From positions 1 to 64,000 of the forward strand of contig JABEVG010000059.1 in NCBI GenBank assembly GCA_013044075.1: a stretch of 64,000 nucleotides of DNA, given 5' to 3'. Positions 30,281 to 43,357 of this stretch are shown here, in pieces. The notes below the pieces were generated by a model, which did no database searches, was not told where the DNA came from, and saw only the letters and a program-made list of their open reading frames with translations. The stretch is from Gallionella sp. (lineage in GTDB: Bacteria > Pseudomonadota > Gammaproteobacteria > Burkholderiales > Gallionellaceae). The position numbers and the translations under genes are program-made. Every line of letters starts with the position of its first letter. Position 1 is the first letter of the stretch.

Positions 30281-31621
30281 ATGAGCCATCCAAAACACAT
30301 CCACATCCTCGGCATCTGCGGCACCTTCATGGGCGGCATCGCGGCCATCGCCAAACAGGCGGGTTATCGCGTCACGGGCTGCGATGCCAATGTCTATCCG
30401 CCGATGAGTACCCAGCTTGAGGCGCAAGGTATTGAGCTCATCGAAGGTTTCGGCGTGGAGCAACTCGCGCTGAATCCTGACGTGTTCGTCATCGGCAATG
30501 TGGTGACGCGCGGCAACGCGCTGATGGAAGAGATACTGAATCGCAACCTGCCTTATGCGTCTGGGCCGCAATGGCTATCCGATACTTTGCTGCGCGACAA
30601 GTGGGTGTTGGGCGTAGCGGGTACTCACGGCAAGACCACCACGACTTCTATGCTGGCATGGATTTTGGAATATGCAGGACTGACTCCCGGCTTCCTCATT
30701 GGTGGCGTGCCGCAGAATTTCGGCATCTCGGCGCGCATTACCGAGTCATCTTTCTTCGTCATTGAGGCGGACGAGTACGACACGGCGTTTTTCGACAAGC
30801 GCTCCAAGTTCGTGCACTACCATCCGCGCACCGCCATCCTCAACAATCTCGAGTTCGACCACGCGGATATCTTCGCCGACTTGGATGCTATCGAGACGCA
30901 GTTCCATCATCTGGTGCGCACCGTGCCGGGCAACGGACTGGTGGTGTGTAATGGCCGTGAAGAATCTCTACAGCGCGTGCTCAAACGCGGCTGCTGGACT
31001 CCCGTGGAACGGTTCGGCAACGATACCGGGTGGAACATCGATGACGCGAATCGGGTCACGCTCAACGGTGTCGCACAAGGCACGCTGCAATGGGACTTGA
31101 TGGGCGAACACAATCGCATGAACGCACTGGCGGCCTTGTCTGCCGCGCGCCATGTCGGCGTGCCTGTCGCGCAAGGCCTGGCGGCACTGGCCGAGTTCAA
31201 GAACGTGAAACGCCGCATGGAAGTGAAGGGCTGCGTGAACGGCATCACCGTATATGACGACTTCGCCCATCACCCTACGGCCATAGACACCACGGTCGCA
31301 GGTCTGCGCCGCAAGGTGGGCAAAGCGCGCATCCTGGCGGTGCTGGAACCGCGTTCCAACACCATGAAGCTGGGTGTGATGAAAGATGCCTTACCCGCCA
31401 GCCTGAAAGATGCGGACTTGGTGTTTTGCTACGCCGGAAATTTGGGCTGGGATGCGCGTGGCGCACTCGCGCCCTTGGGTGAAAAAGCCATCGTCAAAGA
31501 CGATTTGAACGAACTCATTTCCGTTATCGCCACCGCAGCAAAATCGGGCGATCAGATTCTGGTGATGAGCAACGGCGGCTTTGGCGGCATACACGAAAAA
31601 CTGCTGAAAAAACTCGCGTAA
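30281..31621 (+). CDS. mpl: UDP-N-acetylmuramate:L-alanyl-gamma-D-glutamyl-meso-diaminopimelate ligase
   Basis: HILGICGTFMGGIAAIAKQAGYRVTGCDANVYPPMSTQLEAQGI; VAGTHGKTTTTSMLAWILE. Confidence 0.95.
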   Translation: MSHPKHIHILGICGTFMGGIAAIAKQAGYRVTGCDANVYPPMSTQLEAQGIELIEGFGVEQLALNPDVFVIGNVVTRGNALMEEILNRNLPYASGPQWLSDTLLRDKWVLGVAGTHGKTTTTSMLAWILEYAGLTPGFLIGGVPQNFGISARITESSFFVIEADEYDTAFFDKRSKFVHYHPRTAILNNLEFDHADIFADLDAIETQFHHLVRTVPGNGLVVCNGREESLQRVLKRGCWTPVERFGNDTGWNIDDANRVTLNGVAQGTLQWDLMGEHNRMNALAALSAARHVGVPVAQGLAALAEFKNVKRRMEVKGCVNGITVYDDFAHHPTAIDTTVAGLRRKVGKARILAVLEPRSNTMKLGVMKDALPASLKDADLVFCYAGNLGWDARGALAPLGEKAIVKDDLNELISVIATAAKSGDQILVMSNGGFGGIHEKLLKKLA

Positions 31622-31638
31622 CTACAGGCGATTCACAC

Positions 31639-33045
<1,407 letters not shown>

Positions 33046-33050
33046 ATAAT

Positions 33051-34094
33051 TTAAGGGGGCAGGGGCAGCATCACGCTGAAACAGGTGCGTCCGGGTTCGC
33101 TGTCGAACTCTATTGTGCCATGGTGCTGACTCACAAAATCCTGTGCCAGCGTCAGCCCCAGACCATGTCCGTCCGCGCGACCGGACACAAGCGGATAAAA
33201 GATCTTGTCGCGCAATTCTGGCGGGATGCCGGGTCCGTTGTCGATGATTTGCACCAATATCGCCAGACGATGACGGCGGCGTATGAGCGTGATCTGGCGA
33301 GCAATGCGCGTACGCAGAATGATGCGTCCCTTGCCTTGCATCGCTTGAGCTGCATTGCGCACGATGTTGAGCATGACTTGTATCAGTTGCTCTTTGTCAC
33401 CAATCAGGGCCGGCAGGCTGATGTCATAGTCGCGTTGTATAGTCAGGCTTTCCGGCAGTTCTGCCAACACCACGCTGCGCACCCGCTCCAAGACCTCGTG
33501 AATATTCAGCGCGCTGTGATGTGCAATATTTTGCGGGGTGAGCAATTTCTCCATCAGGCCGCGCAGTCTGTCGGCTTCCTGGATAATGACTTGCGTGTAT
33601 TCACGCAAGCCGGGTTTTTCCAATTCCTGTTCGAGCAGTTGTGCCGCACCGCGTATGCCACCCAAAGGATTTTTAATTTCGTGCGCAAGATTGCGCAACA
33701 ACAAGCGGTTTGCCTGCGTCTGATCGAGCATCTGTTCTTCGCGCGCCAACTTGAGCGTGCGATCGATCAAATGGAATTCCAGCATCAATCCAGGCTCGTT
33801 CAGCTGCAAAGGCGTGGCGGCACAACGCAGATGCAGCTTGCCGTGCGCGTGGGTACCCAGGGTCATGTCGTGTTCGATATAGCTGGCATGGCTGAGTACC
33901 GCCTGTTGCATCGCACTCGCCAATTGCTCGGTATGGGTAAACACTTGCTGAACCGTCAAGCCTTGCAAATTCTTGCTACCGATCTCGAACAGATTTTCCG
34001 CCGCCGGATTGAGATAAACAATACGCAACTCTGCGTCCAGCAGCATGACTGCGGTCGAGAGATATTCAAGCGTGAGGGTAGGGAAGTCTGGCAT
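33051..34094 (-). CDS. ntrB: nitrogen regulation sensor kinase NtrB
   Basis: PAS, LRNLAHEIKNPLGGIRGAAQLLE, IIDNGPGIPPELRDKIFYPLVSGRADGHGLGLTLAQ. Confidence 0.95.
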   Translation of the reverse strand: MPDFPTLTLEYLSTAVMLLDAELRIVYLNPAAENLFEIGSKNLQGLTVQQVFTHTEQLASAMQQAVLSHASYIEHDMTLGTHAHGKLHLRCAATPLQLNEPGLMLEFHLIDRTLKLAREEQMLDQTQANRLLLRNLAHEIKNPLGGIRGAAQLLEQELEKPGLREYTQVIIQEADRLRGLMEKLLTPQNIAHHSALNIHEVLERVRSVVLAELPESLTIQRDYDISLPALIGDKEQLIQVMLNIVRNAAQAMQGKGRIILRTRIARQITLIRRRHRLAILVQIIDNGPGIPPELRDKIFYPLVSGRADGHGLGLTLAQDFVSQHHGTIEFDSEPGRTCFSVMLPLPP

Positions 34095-34133
34095 GTGAGT
34101 TACGGAGCATGAACCATGCCAGACCTTATGGGA

Positions 34134-34607
34134 TTATTTTAATTTCGACAGTTCGGTATTCAATGCGGCGATGTTTTGTTGATGCAGATTCACTTCGGCA
34201 GTCAGGCTGTTAATCGTTGCCTCATACTCTTGGGCACGCCCCCCGTTGTGCATGGATTTTCCGTTGCTCACAAAATTCCCGTTGTTTTCCCCCTGCGCGG
34301 CTTGCAGCTTTTGCTGGGCAGTTTCCAGCAGTTTTTGCTCGGCATCCAACTCATCCTGCAAAATCTTACGTCGCGAGGCATCACGGCCTTTTTGTGTTTC
34401 ACCATCCACTTTCGGAAAGTCCGACGGTGAACGCGCTTTGGCCAGCGGAGCCATGGTGGGCAAGGGTTCCAGATAGATTTTTTTGCCGCCCTTGAGCGGC
34501 GAGCTGGAATACGTGACATGCCCGTCGGCATCGACCGCTTTATACAAATCCGCATGCGCCGCCAGCGGCGCGGCGCACAACAGCGCAAACATATAGGCAA
34601 TTCTCAT
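34134..34607 (-). CDS. DUF4124-domain exported protein
   Basis: MRIAYMFALLCAAPLAAHADLYKAVDADGHVTYSSSPLKGGKK plus coiled-coil. Confidence 0.8.
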   Translation of the reverse strand: MRIAYMFALLCAAPLAAHADLYKAVDADGHVTYSSSPLKGGKKIYLEPLPTMAPLAKARSPSDFPKVDGETQKGRDASRRKILQDELDAEQKLLETAQQKLQAAQGENNGNFVSNGKSMHNGGRAQEYEATINSLTAEVNLHQQNIAALNTELSKLK

Positions 34608-34699
34608 AGCAGACCCCCCAAGTAAAACAACGCCGAGTATAGGCGAAGCCTCAAACCGCGACAATTAGTTTGCAGCTTCCCCCGCTTCGCCAACAATGC

Positions 34700-34724
34700 A
34701 AAACGGGGCTTGCGCCCCGTTTTG
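34700..34724 (-). terminator. terminator downstream of glnA
   Basis: AAAACGGGGCTTGCGCCCCGTTTT hairpin with T-rich flank. Confidence 0.75.
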
Positions 34725-34744
34725 TTGTCCTGCCCTAACCTGAA

Positions 34745-36160
34745 TTACAGGCTGTAGTACATATCGAACTCAATCGGGTGAGTCGTCATGCGCATACGCG
34801 TGACTTCTTCCATCTTAAGCGCGATGTACGCGTCGATGAAGTCATTGGAGAACACACCGCCACGAGTCAGGAACTCGCGGTCTTTGTCCAAGGCATTCAA
34901 TGCTTCGTCCAAAGAAGTGCAGACGGTAGGGATCTTTGCATCTTCTTCCGGTGGCAGATCGTACAAGTTCTTATCCGCAGGGTCGCCAGGATGGATCTTG
35001 TTTTGTATGCCGTCCAAACCCGCCATCATCAGTGCCGAGAAACACAAGTATGGGTTAGCCGAAGGATCGGGGAAGCGTGTCTCGATACGGCGTGCTTTTT
35101 CGCTGGGAACGTGCGGGATGCGGATCGAAGCGGAACGGTTTTTCGCGGAATACGCCAACTTGGTTGGTGCTTCGTAATGCGGCACCAGACGCTTGTACGA
35201 GTTGGTACCCGGGTTGGTGATCGCGTTCAACGCCTTGGCATGTTTGATGATACCGCCGATGTAGTACAACGCCGTTTCGGACAAACCTGCGTAGCCGTTT
35301 CCGGCGAAAGAGTTCTTGCCATCTTTCCAGATGGATTGATGCACATGCATACCGGAACCGTTATCGCCCACGATAGGCTTGGGCATGAAGGTCGCGGTCT
35401 TGCCGTATTGGTGGGCGACGTTGAACACCACGTATTTCAGTGCTTGAGTCTGGTCAGCGCGGCGTACCAACGTGTTGAACTTGGTACCGATTTCGCACTG
35501 GCCCGCATTCGCCACTTCGTGATGATGCACTTCCACTTCGATGCCAATGTCTTCCAATGCCAGACACATCGCGGCACGGATGTCGTTCAAGCTGTCGACT
35601 GGAGGAACTGGAAAGTAACCGCCTTTTACCGTAGGACGGTGACCGGTATTACCACCTTCGATCTTGTCGCCTGTGGACCAGGCTGCTTCTTCAGAATTGA
35701 TCTTGCTGAAGCAACCGGACATATCCACGCCCCATTGCACGGAATCGAAAATGAAGAATTCAGGCTCGGGACCGAAGTAAGCGGTGTCGCCTATACCGGT
35801 AGATTTCAAATACGCTTCCGCACGCTTCGCGATCGAACGCGGGTCGCGGTCATAGCCCTTGCCGTCGGTTGGATCGACCACGTCACAGGTTATCACCAGA
35901 GTGACCTCGTCCATGAACGGATCGATGAAGGCAGTCTCGGCTTGTGGCATCAGCAACATATCGGAGGCTTGTATGCCTTTCCAGCCGGCAATGGATGATC
36001 CGTCAAACGCGTGTCCATCTTCAAACTTGTCCATACCCACGTACTTCGCCGGAACACCCACATGGTGCTCTTTACCGCGGGTATCGGTAAAACGGAAATC
36101 AACGAATTTAACGTCACGATCTTTGATCAACTTCAATACATCATTAGCCGACATTGCCAT
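34745..36160 (-). CDS. glnA: glutamine synthetase type I
   Basis: [55 protein letters not shown]. Confidence 0.97.
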   Translation of the reverse strand: MAMSANDVLKLIKDRDVKFVDFRFTDTRGKEHHVGVPAKYVGMDKFEDGHAFDGSSIAGWKGIQASDMLLMPQAETAFIDPFMDEVTLVITCDVVDPTDGKGYDRDPRSIAKRAEAYLKSTGIGDTAYFGPEPEFFIFDSVQWGVDMSGCFSKINSEEAAWSTGDKIEGGNTGHRPTVKGGYFPVPPVDSLNDIRAAMCLALEDIGIEVEVHHHEVANAGQCEIGTKFNTLVRRADQTQALKYVVFNVAHQYGKTATFMPKPIVGDNGSGMHVHQSIWKDGKNSFAGNGYAGLSETALYYIGGIIKHAKALNAITNPGTNSYKRLVPHYEAPTKLAYSAKNRSASIRIPHVPSEKARRIETRFPDPSANPYLCFSALMMAGLDGIQNKIHPGDPADKNLYDLPPEEDAKIPTVCTSLDEALNALDKDREFLTRGGVFSNDFIDAYIALKMEEVTRMRMTTHPIEFDMYYSL

Positions 36161-36226
36161 CACACTCTCCCAATGAAAAAACCGTAAATAAAATGAATTT
36201 GTAGGAACCATCCCGCCATGGATCTA

Positions 36227-36242
36227 AGCAGTTACCATGCCA
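36227..36242 (-). promoter_or_regulatory. candidate sigma-54 promoter of glnA
   Basis: Minus strand TGGCATGGTAACTGCT, GG-N10-GC spacing, 67 nt upstream of the glnA start. Confidence 0.65.
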
Positions 36243-36401
36243 GCACATCCCCATCCAGCAGCTGCGCATTCTGCCATAAGCACACCGGGCGGCGAAGCAA
36301 AAAATTGCACTGGAACGAGGCGTATCGCCGATATTGCGCACTATTGTTGTGCGGCACACCAGCACACCTCCGTGCCGATCCTGTCGGGTCGCGCTACTGA
36401 C

Positions 36402-37574
36402 TCAGAGCCTTCTTAACACCAAGATGCTACGGAATATCTCATCCGACTTGACCAGCTCGTCACACCGCTGTTGCAGTGCCTGCGCATACTCTTGGTCTGA
36501 CGCTAGGCAGATCTCGGCATCCACCTTGCCATCCAGGTAGTGGAACACCAGCCGCTGTTGTAACAAACTCTGATCGCCCAACCTGTTCGCCAAGTGCTGC
36601 AGCAACTCCAGACGATTTGGCAGGTGGGCATTAGGCTTGGCTTGCATATCATCCTCAGGGTCGATATGCACCATCACATCCAACACGTGATGCGCCTTCA
36701 ACACCGCATGACGCGCGGCTTCCGCGATGTAATGTCCTTCCGATACGCTCACCTTGGGATCGACGATGATGTGCGCATCGACCAAAGCATTATCCGCCAT
36801 CTTGCGCGTGCGCAGGTCATGCAGACTGAGTACACCCGGCGTAGTGAGCAGGGTATTGCGTATCGCTTCCACCTCTTCGGCATCGAGTCCGGTATCGATC
36901 AGCTCGGCCAAGGCCTCGAATGCCAACTTGCCGCCCATATGGCCGATCATCACGCCGACCACTGCCGCCGCCAGCAGATCGAGAAAGGTATAGCCCATCA
37001 AATTGCCGGTGATACCGACCACCACGACCAATGATGAGGCTGCATCCGAGCGCGCATGCCAAGCATTGGCGATCAACATTTGCGAGCGCACCCGCTTGGC
37101 CACCGCCATCATGTAGTGAAACATGCCTTCTTTGGCGACCAGTGCAACGATCGCGATCGCCAAACCAACCGGACTGACGGTCTGCAAAGCAAGGGGGTTT
37201 TGTAATCGCATCGCCGCCGCCACAAGTAGCATCACACCCAGTACCGCCAGGAAAACGCCCAGCACCAGTGTGGCTGCGGTTTCCACGCGCGCGTGTCCAT
37301 ATGGATGGTTGGCATCGGCATGGCGATTGCCGTGGCGGTTGGCGAACAGCACCAAAATATCGGAAAGCAGATCCGACAAGGAGTGCAAACCATCGGCCAT
37401 CAAGGCTTGCGAATGCGCGAAGAACCCGCCCAGCACTTGAAGAAAGGTCAACAGCAGGTTGATTACTATGCTGACCCAGGTGCTTCGTTGTGCGGCGGCA
37501 AAACGCACCGGATGCGCAGGCTCAAAAGTCGCTTTGTGAGCCTGGCTACGCTGCGGGAGACTGTGATTTTTCAT
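36402..37574 (-). CDS. cation diffusion facilitator transporter
   Basis: QALMADGLHSLSDLLSDILVLFANRHGNRHADANHPYGHARVETAAT; N-terminal start uncertain. Confidence 0.9.
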   Translation of the reverse strand: MKNHSLPQRSQAHKATFEPAHPVRFAAAQRSTWVSIVINLLLTFLQVLGGFFAHSQALMADGLHSLSDLLSDILVLFANRHGNRHADANHPYGHARVETAATLVLGVFLAVLGVMLLVAAAMRLQNPLALQTVSPVGLAIAIVALVAKEGMFHYMMAVAKRVRSQMLIANAWHARSDAASSLVVVVGITGNLMGYTFLDLLAAAVVGVMIGHMGGKLAFEALAELIDTGLDAEEVEAIRNTLLTTPGVLSLHDLRTRKMADNALVDAHIIVDPKVSVSEGHYIAEAARHAVLKAHHVLDVMVHIDPEDDMQAKPNAHLPNRLELLQHLANRLGDQSLLQQRLVFHYLDGKVDAEICLASDQEYAQALQQRCDELVKSDEIFRSILVLRRL

Positions 37575-37656
37575 CTTGGTTGAGCTAGTATACGAATCGG
37601 CCGCGCAGCATATCACTTGCGCATTAACGATTAAAGAATCCTTACGCGAGGGCATC

Positions 37657-38109
37657 ATGGGAAAAATCACCGCCATACTGGATACGGCCCAGCAACGTGC
37701 CAAACAAATGAATCTCCCTTATCAGGGCACGCTGCTTCCCGCTGAGGCTTACCAGATTTTACAATCCGCACCGGGTGCCAAGCTGGTGGATGTGCGTACC
37801 CGCGCCGAACAGGATTGGGTGGGACGCATCGCCGGTGCGATCGAGATCGAATGGCTGACCTACCCCGGCATGAAGTCCAATCCGCATTTTCTGGCACACC
37901 TGGATCAACAAGTGGAAAGAGAAGCTCTGGTATTGTTCATCTGCCGCAGTGGAGGCCGTTCGCATGCTGCCGCCACTGCGGCCACCCTGGTGGGCTACAC
38001 AAGTTGCTATAACGTGCTGGAAGGCTTCGAGGGTGATGTGGATGCTGATAAACACCGCAACACGCTGGGCGGTTGGCGGGCAGCCAGGTTGCCTTGGCAA
38101 CAGGGCTAA
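37657..38109 (+). CDS. rhodanese-like domain protein
   Basis: GAKLVDVRTRAEQDWVGRIAGAIEIEW...LVLFICRSGGRSHAAATAA. Confidence 0.9.
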   Translation: MGKITAILDTAQQRAKQMNLPYQGTLLPAEAYQILQSAPGAKLVDVRTRAEQDWVGRIAGAIEIEWLTYPGMKSNPHFLAHLDQQVEREALVLFICRSGGRSHAAATAATLVGYTSCYNVLEGFEGDVDADKHRNTLGGWRAARLPWQQG

Positions 38110-38873
38110 TCCCGATAGTCAATGATCAACGGGGCATGATCTGAAAAACGCTGCGCTTTGTAGATACTTGCGGCATGAGCGCGCCGGGCGATCCCGGGCG
38201 TGGCGATCTGATAGTCGATGCGCCAACCCACATCCTTAGCCCACGCCTGACCGCGATTCGACCACCATGTGTAAGCCTCCAACTCCGGATGGATATGCCT
38301 GAAGGTATCGATCCATCCGACCTCATCGAATAGCTGCGTCAGCCAAGCACGTTCCTCGGGCAGGAATCCCGAGTTCTTCTTGTTGCCGCGCCAATTCTTC
38401 AGGTCGATTTCCCGGTGTGCGATGTTCCAGTCGCCACAAATCACCACCTCGCGTCCACTCGCCCGCAGCTCGAGCAGGTGCGGCATGAACGCGTCCATGA
38501 ACTTGAACTTGACCGCTTGCCGTTCTTCGCCGCTGGAACCCGAAGGCAGGTACAAAGAGACCACGCTATAGTCGGCATAATCAGCGCGCAGGTATCGGCC
38601 CTCGGCATCGAATTCGGTGATACCCAGACCGGCCACCACTCGCTCAGGTTGCACCCGGCTATAAATCCCTACGCCGCTATAACCTTTTTTTTCCGCATAA
38701 TGGAAATGGCCGTGATAGCCGGACGGTGCGAGCATTTGCCCGGTCATATCCCCAGCCTGCGCTTTGAGTTCCTGCACACAGATCACGTCGGCCTCTTGTT
38801 GGGCCAGCCACTCATAAAATCCTTTGCTGCTGGCCGAGCGGATGCCATTCAAATTGATGGAGATAATGCGCAT
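38106..38873 (-). CDS. xthA: exodeoxyribonuclease III
   Basis: MRIISINLNGIRSASSKGFYEWLAQQEADVICVQELKAQ; ICGDWNIAHREIDLKNW; SDHAPLIIDY. Confidence 0.93.
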   Translation of the reverse strand: MRIISINLNGIRSASSKGFYEWLAQQEADVICVQELKAQAGDMTGQMLAPSGYHGHFHYAEKKGYSGVGIYSRVQPERVVAGLGITEFDAEGRYLRADYADYSVVSLYLPSGSSGEERQAVKFKFMDAFMPHLLELRASGREVVICGDWNIAHREIDLKNWRGNKKNSGFLPEERAWLTQLFDEVGWIDTFRHIHPELEAYTWWSNRGQAWAKDVGWRIDYQIATPGIARRAHAASIYKAQRFSDHAPLIIDYRD

Positions 38874-38940
38874 GATAGTTTTGGTGAAATTCGGCGCACC
38901 ATTATAATGGTCGTACTTACCTTCCCCTATTGTCATCGCC

Positions 38941-39588
38941 ATGTTTAATTTCAGACTCGATTTCATCCGCTTTGCCGTCGCACAAAACGTACTGTGTTTC
39001 GGCGAGTTTCAAACCAAGGCGGGGCGGTTGTCGCCTTATTTTTTCAACGCCGGCTTATTCAATGACGGCGCGTCGCTGCATAAGCTGACCCAGTTCTATG
39101 CCCAGGCCATACTGGCTTCCGGACTGCCTTTTGACATGTTGTTTGGGCCAGCCTATAAGGGCATACCGTTAGCCGCCGGAACCGCTATCGCGTTGGCTGA
39201 ACAAGGTCGCAACATTCCCTATTCCTACAACCGTAAAGAAGCCAAAGACCACGGCGAGGGCGGCACTATCGTTGGCGCAAAGTTGCAAGGCCGCGTGTTG
39301 ATCATAGACGATGTGATCTCGGCAGGCACATCGGTACGCGAGTCGATCGAGCTCATCCGTGCGGCAGGAGCCGAGCCTTGCGGGGTGGTAATTGCGCTGG
39401 ATCGCATGGAGCGCGGACAGGGTGATCTATCCGCCGTACAGGAAGTGCGTCAGAGTTACGGCATCCCGGTCATCGCCATCGCCACGCTGGATGACTTGCT
39501 GGGCTATTTGCAGGACGAAGCACATATGGTGCAGAATCTGCGAGCCACTCAAATTTATCGCGATCAATACGGGGTCACACATGGTTAG
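38941..39588 (+). CDS. pyrE: orotate phosphoribosyltransferase
   Basis: [41 protein letters not shown]. Confidence 0.95.
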   Translation: MFNFRLDFIRFAVAQNVLCFGEFQTKAGRLSPYFFNAGLFNDGASLHKLTQFYAQAILASGLPFDMLFGPAYKGIPLAAGTAIALAEQGRNIPYSYNRKEAKDHGEGGTIVGAKLQGRVLIIDDVISAGTSVRESIELIRAAGAEPCGVVIALDRMERGQGDLSAVQEVRQSYGIPVIAIATLDDLLGYLQDEAHMVQNLRATQIYRDQYGVTHG

Positions 39589-40189
39589 GTCCTGGGTTTT
39601 AAGCGCTGTCATCACCGGTAGCCTGTTGAGCTTGCCCGCGCAGGCCAAACTGTATAAGTGGGTGGACGATAGAGGCGTGACCCACTACGGCGAGACCATC
39701 CCGCCCGAGTTTGCCGACAAGAGCCGTTCGGAACTCGACAAATCGGGAAGGATCATAAACACGCGGGATGTGCTTACTCCGGAGGAGCACCGCGCCAAAG
39801 ATGCCGCCGAATTAAAGAACAAAGCCGTGCTCGAAACCGAACGTGATCAAAAATTGCATGACAACTCTTTGCTTAACACTTACAGCAATGTCAAAGAAAT
39901 CGAGCTGGCCAAGGTTCGCAACATGCAGCAGATTGATGCGCGCGCTCAAGTTGCCGCCAAACAACTCGGTGATGCCAACAAAAGCCTGGCCGACCTGCAA
40001 CACGCGGCGGATGCGCGTACCAAAATTGGCAAACCGGTTCCGCCCTATTTGAAAGAAGACATCCAGTCATCCCAAGTGCAGGTCGATAAATTAAGCAAAG
40101 ATCTGGCCAATATCAATGCCGAAAAGGCCACATTGGAGGCGCGCTACGATGCCGATAAGGCGCGCTACAAAGAGTTAACCGGAAAATAA
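39581..40189 (+). CDS. DUF4124-domain exported protein
   Basis: [44 protein letters not shown]; overlaps the pyrE end. Confidence 0.8.
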   Translation: MVRSWVLSAVITGSLLSLPAQAKLYKWVDDRGVTHYGETIPPEFADKSRSELDKSGRIINTRDVLTPEEHRAKDAAELKNKAVLETERDQKLHDNSLLNTYSNVKEIELAKVRNMQQIDARAQVAAKQLGDANKSLADLQHAADARTKIGKPVPPYLKEDIQSSQVQVDKLSKDLANINAEKATLEARYDADKARYKELTGK

Positions 40190-40190
40190 A

Positions 40191-40823
40191 TCACAGCCTT
40201 ACGAATTGCCGTGCAGTCGCGTCATAACCCAGCAGTTGCCCCTGTTCAATATCAAAATACCACCCGTGCAACGTCAGTGTGCCTTGCTCGACCCGTTGGC
40301 TGATCCAGGGGAAAGTCTGTAAATTTTGCAACGAGATCAGGATAGCGCGTTGCTCGCAGGCACGTTGCCGTTGATCTTCATCCGCATCTGGAAATTCAAG
40401 CACCACACTCGCGCGCGCCGATTCAACCAGGCTCATCCAATCATCGATGAAGGAGTTCGGGTTGTTCAAGCCCTGGCTGCCCATCAGATTATGAATCCCG
40501 CCGCATTGGGCATGACCCAGCACCACGATGTGTTCCACACCCAGATTCCTTACGCCGTATTCCAGCGCGGCGGTGGTGCCGTGATGGCCCACTCTATCCT
40601 CGGCGGGCGGAACCAAATTCGCCACGTTGCGTATGACGAACAAGTCACCTGGGGCGCAATCGAAGATCAGGGCCGGATCCACGCGTGAATCACAGCATCC
40701 GACAATCAGGAACTTGGGCGTTTGTCCCTGTTCAACCAGATTGCGATACATCACGTCCCCGGTTGAAAAATGATTGCCGCGAAAGCGCGCAAATCCTTCT
40801 ATCAGCTGGAGTGGCGCACTCAT
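40191..40823 (-). CDS. beta-class carbonic anhydrase
   Basis: [29 protein letters not shown]. Confidence 0.93.
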   Translation of the reverse strand: MSAPLQLIEGFARFRGNHFSTGDVMYRNLVEQGQTPKFLIVGCCDSRVDPALIFDCAPGDLFVIRNVANLVPPAEDRVGHHGTTAALEYGVRNLGVEHIVVLGHAQCGGIHNLMGSQGLNNPNSFIDDWMSLVESARASVVLEFPDADEDQRQRACEQRAILISLQNLQTFPWISQRVEQGTLTLHGWYFDIEQGQLLGYDATARQFVRL

Positions 40824-41704
40824 ATGCCGATCAGACGTTGTTGCGCTTCGCGATATTTGGCTGCGGTCTTCTCCAGTATCTCTTGCGGGATGCGGGGAGC
40901 GGGGGCCTGCTTATTCCAACCCGATGCCTCCAGCCAATCGCGCACGAACTGTTTGTCGAAGCTCGGCGGATTGCTGCCCACCTGATATTGGTCGGCGGGC
41001 CAAAAGCGCGAGGAATCGGGCGTCAATGCCTCGTCTATCAAATACAACTTGCCGGTCTCATCCACACCAAACTCGAACTTGGTATCTGCGATGATGATGC
41101 CCCGCTTAGCCGCATAGTTGGCCGCTTCGATATACAAAGACAGTGTCGCATCGCGGACTCGCCCGGCCATTGCCGCGCCCAACAATTCCTCCGCTTGCGC
41201 ATAGGAGATATTCTCATCGTGGTCGCCCACCGCCGCTTTGGTGGAGGGCGTAAACAAAGGCTCGGACAATTTCTGCGCCTCGCGTAATCCCCCCGGGAGT
41301 TTGATGCCGCATACCGCGCCGGTCTTTTGATAATCCTTCCAGCCCGACCCGACCAGATAGCCGCGTACGATGGCCTCGATAGGCAAAGGTTTGAGTTTTT
41401 TGGTGACGAATGCGCGGCCCTTTACCTGTGCTTGTTCCGCTGCGCCCTTGACCACTGACTCGGGCGCGATGCCGCTCAGATGGTTGGGAATGACATGCAG
41501 CAACTTGCTGAACCAAAAATTCGACACGGCGGTGAGCACCTCGCCTTTTCCGGGAATCGGGTCGTCCAGAATCACGTCGAATGCCGATAGTCGATCGGTT
41601 TGCACAATCAACAGATGGTGCGCATCCACTTCGTAAAGATCCCGAACCTTGCCCCGGTGCAGCAAAGGCAGGCTAGTTAAATTTGATTGATGTAAGACGC
41701 TCAT
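40820..41704 (-). CDS. purC: phosphoribosylaminoimidazole-succinocarboxamide synthase
   Basis: [54 protein letters not shown]. Confidence 0.95.
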   Translation of the reverse strand: MSVLHQSNLTSLPLLHRGKVRDLYEVDAHHLLIVQTDRLSAFDVILDDPIPGKGEVLTAVSNFWFSKLLHVIPNHLSGIAPESVVKGAAEQAQVKGRAFVTKKLKPLPIEAIVRGYLVGSGWKDYQKTGAVCGIKLPGGLREAQKLSEPLFTPSTKAAVGDHDENISYAQAEELLGAAMAGRVRDATLSLYIEAANYAAKRGIIIADTKFEFGVDETGKLYLIDEALTPDSSRFWPADQYQVGSNPPSFDKQFVRDWLEASGWNKQAPAPRIPQEILEKTAAKYREAQQRLIGI

Positions 41705-41728
41705 GTTTAATGACCCTTAACTAACTGG

Positions 41729-41763
41729 AAAGCAAAAGCGAGGTGTGACCTCGCTTTTGCTTT
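41729..41763 (-). terminator. terminator downstream of purE
   Basis: AAAGCAAAAGCGAGGTGTGACCTCGCTTTTGCTTT long perfect stem. Confidence 0.75.
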
Positions 41764-41784
41764 GCCACGACTTCTTAAAATGCT

Positions 41785-42282
41785 TCAGTGCAAAGCTGGC
41801 AGTGTCGTCGCGGCGATCTGCTCCGCTTGCTTTGTGCGATAGTCGGCCAGCTTTTGCGCCAGCTTCTTATCGTGCAACGCCAGCATGGACACCGCGAACA
41901 ACCCGGCATTCGCCGCACCCGCTTCACCGATCGCAAACGTCGCCACCGGTATCCCTTTGGGCATTTGCACGATAGACAACAGCGAGTCCATCCCCTTGAG
42001 ATATTTGGAAGGAATCGGCACGCCCAACACCGGCAGCGTGGTCTTGCCCGCGATCACGCCCGCCAGATGTGCCGCCCCGCCCGCACCGGCGATAAAACAT
42101 TGCACACCTTGCGCGCTCATCTCTTTGATGTAATCGAACAGCAAATCCGGTGAACGATGCGCCGAAATCACCCGCGCATCATAAGCCACACCGAAATCCT
42201 GCAAGGCGCGGGCGGATTGCTGCATCACGTCCCAGTCGTTGGCACTGCCCATGATGATGGATACCAGCGGCTTCATACTCAT
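41785..42282 (-). CDS. purE: N5-carboxyaminoimidazole ribonucleotide mutase
   Basis: VSIIMGSANDWDVMQQSARALQDFGVAYDARVISAHRSPD. Confidence 0.95.
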   Translation of the reverse strand: MSMKPLVSIIMGSANDWDVMQQSARALQDFGVAYDARVISAHRSPDLLFDYIKEMSAQGVQCFIAGAGGAAHLAGVIAGKTTLPVLGVPIPSKYLKGMDSLLSIVQMPKGIPVATFAIGEAGAANAGLFAVSMLALHDKKLAQKLADYRTKQAEQIAATTLPALH

Positions 42283-42284
42283 CG

Positions 42285-43286
42285 TTACTTGCCTTTGTGA
42301 TAACCGACGACGCGGTCCACTTCGTTCTTGGAACCGAGGATGACCGGCACACGCTGATGCAGACCGGTGGGTTGCAATTCCATGATGCGCTCACGCCCCG
42401 TGGAACATACGCCCCCAGCCTGCTCGACAATGAAGGACATCGGATTGGCTTCATACAATAAGCGCAGTTTTCCGGCCTTACCAACTTCTTTGGTGTCGAA
42501 CGGGTACATGAAGATGCCGCCGCGTGTCAGGATACGGTGTACTTCGGCAACCATGGACGCGACCCAGCGCATGTTGAAATTCTTTTCGCGGCCACCATCC
42601 TTGCCCTTCACGCACTCCTCGACATAACGCTGTACCGGCTCTTCCCAGTAGCGACGGTTGGACATGTTGATCGCGAACTCTTGCGTATCGACAGGTATCT
42701 TCATGTCCGGATGGGTCAGGAAGAAATCACCCACATCGCGATCCAGTGTGAAACCGTTCACGCCGTTACCGGTGGTGATGACCATCATGGTGTTCGGGCC
42801 GTACAACGCGTAACCGGCGCACACTTGTTTGGTACCAGGCTGCAGAAAGTCCGCCGCCTTGGGATCGGTAACACCGTCCGGGCAACGCAATATCGAAAAG
42901 ATGGTACCGACCGAGATATTTACGTCGATGTTGGAAGAACCATCCAACGGGTCGAAAGTGATCAGATATTTGCCGCGCGGATATTGCTTGGGGATTTCGT
43001 AGATGTCGTCCATCTCTTCGGATGCCATGCCTGCCAGGTGACCGCTCCACTCGTTAGCCTTGATGAATACCTCATTGGTGATGATGTCGAGCTTCTTCTG
43101 TGTCTCGCCCTGGATATTCTCGCTACCCGCGCTGCCCAACACGCCGATCAGCGCACCTTTGTTCACGTCGTGGGCAATCTGTTTACAGGCTGAGATCACA
43201 TCGCTCAGCAGGCCGGTAAAGTCGCCGCTGGCATTGGGGATATGACGTTGTTCTTCAATGATGAATTGGATCAGACTCTTGCTCAT
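42285..43286 (-). CDS. fbp: class I fructose-1,6-bisphosphatase
   Basis: [37 protein letters not shown]. Confidence 0.96.
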   Translation of the reverse strand: MSKSLIQFIIEEQRHIPNASGDFTGLLSDVISACKQIAHDVNKGALIGVLGSAGSENIQGETQKKLDIITNEVFIKANEWSGHLAGMASEEMDDIYEIPKQYPRGKYLITFDPLDGSSNIDVNISVGTIFSILRCPDGVTDPKAADFLQPGTKQVCAGYALYGPNTMMVITTGNGVNGFTLDRDVGDFFLTHPDMKIPVDTQEFAINMSNRRYWEEPVQRYVEECVKGKDGGREKNFNMRWVASMVAEVHRILTRGGIFMYPFDTKEVGKAGKLRLLYEANPMSFIVEQAGGVCSTGRERIMELQPTGLHQRVPVILGSKNEVDRVVGYHKGK

Positions 43287-43357
43287 GGTGCGTTCTCCTC
43301 GGTTATGAATTTTTTCAATCGTGCGATTCTACTGCTTTTACTGCCCGCCCTCTATAG

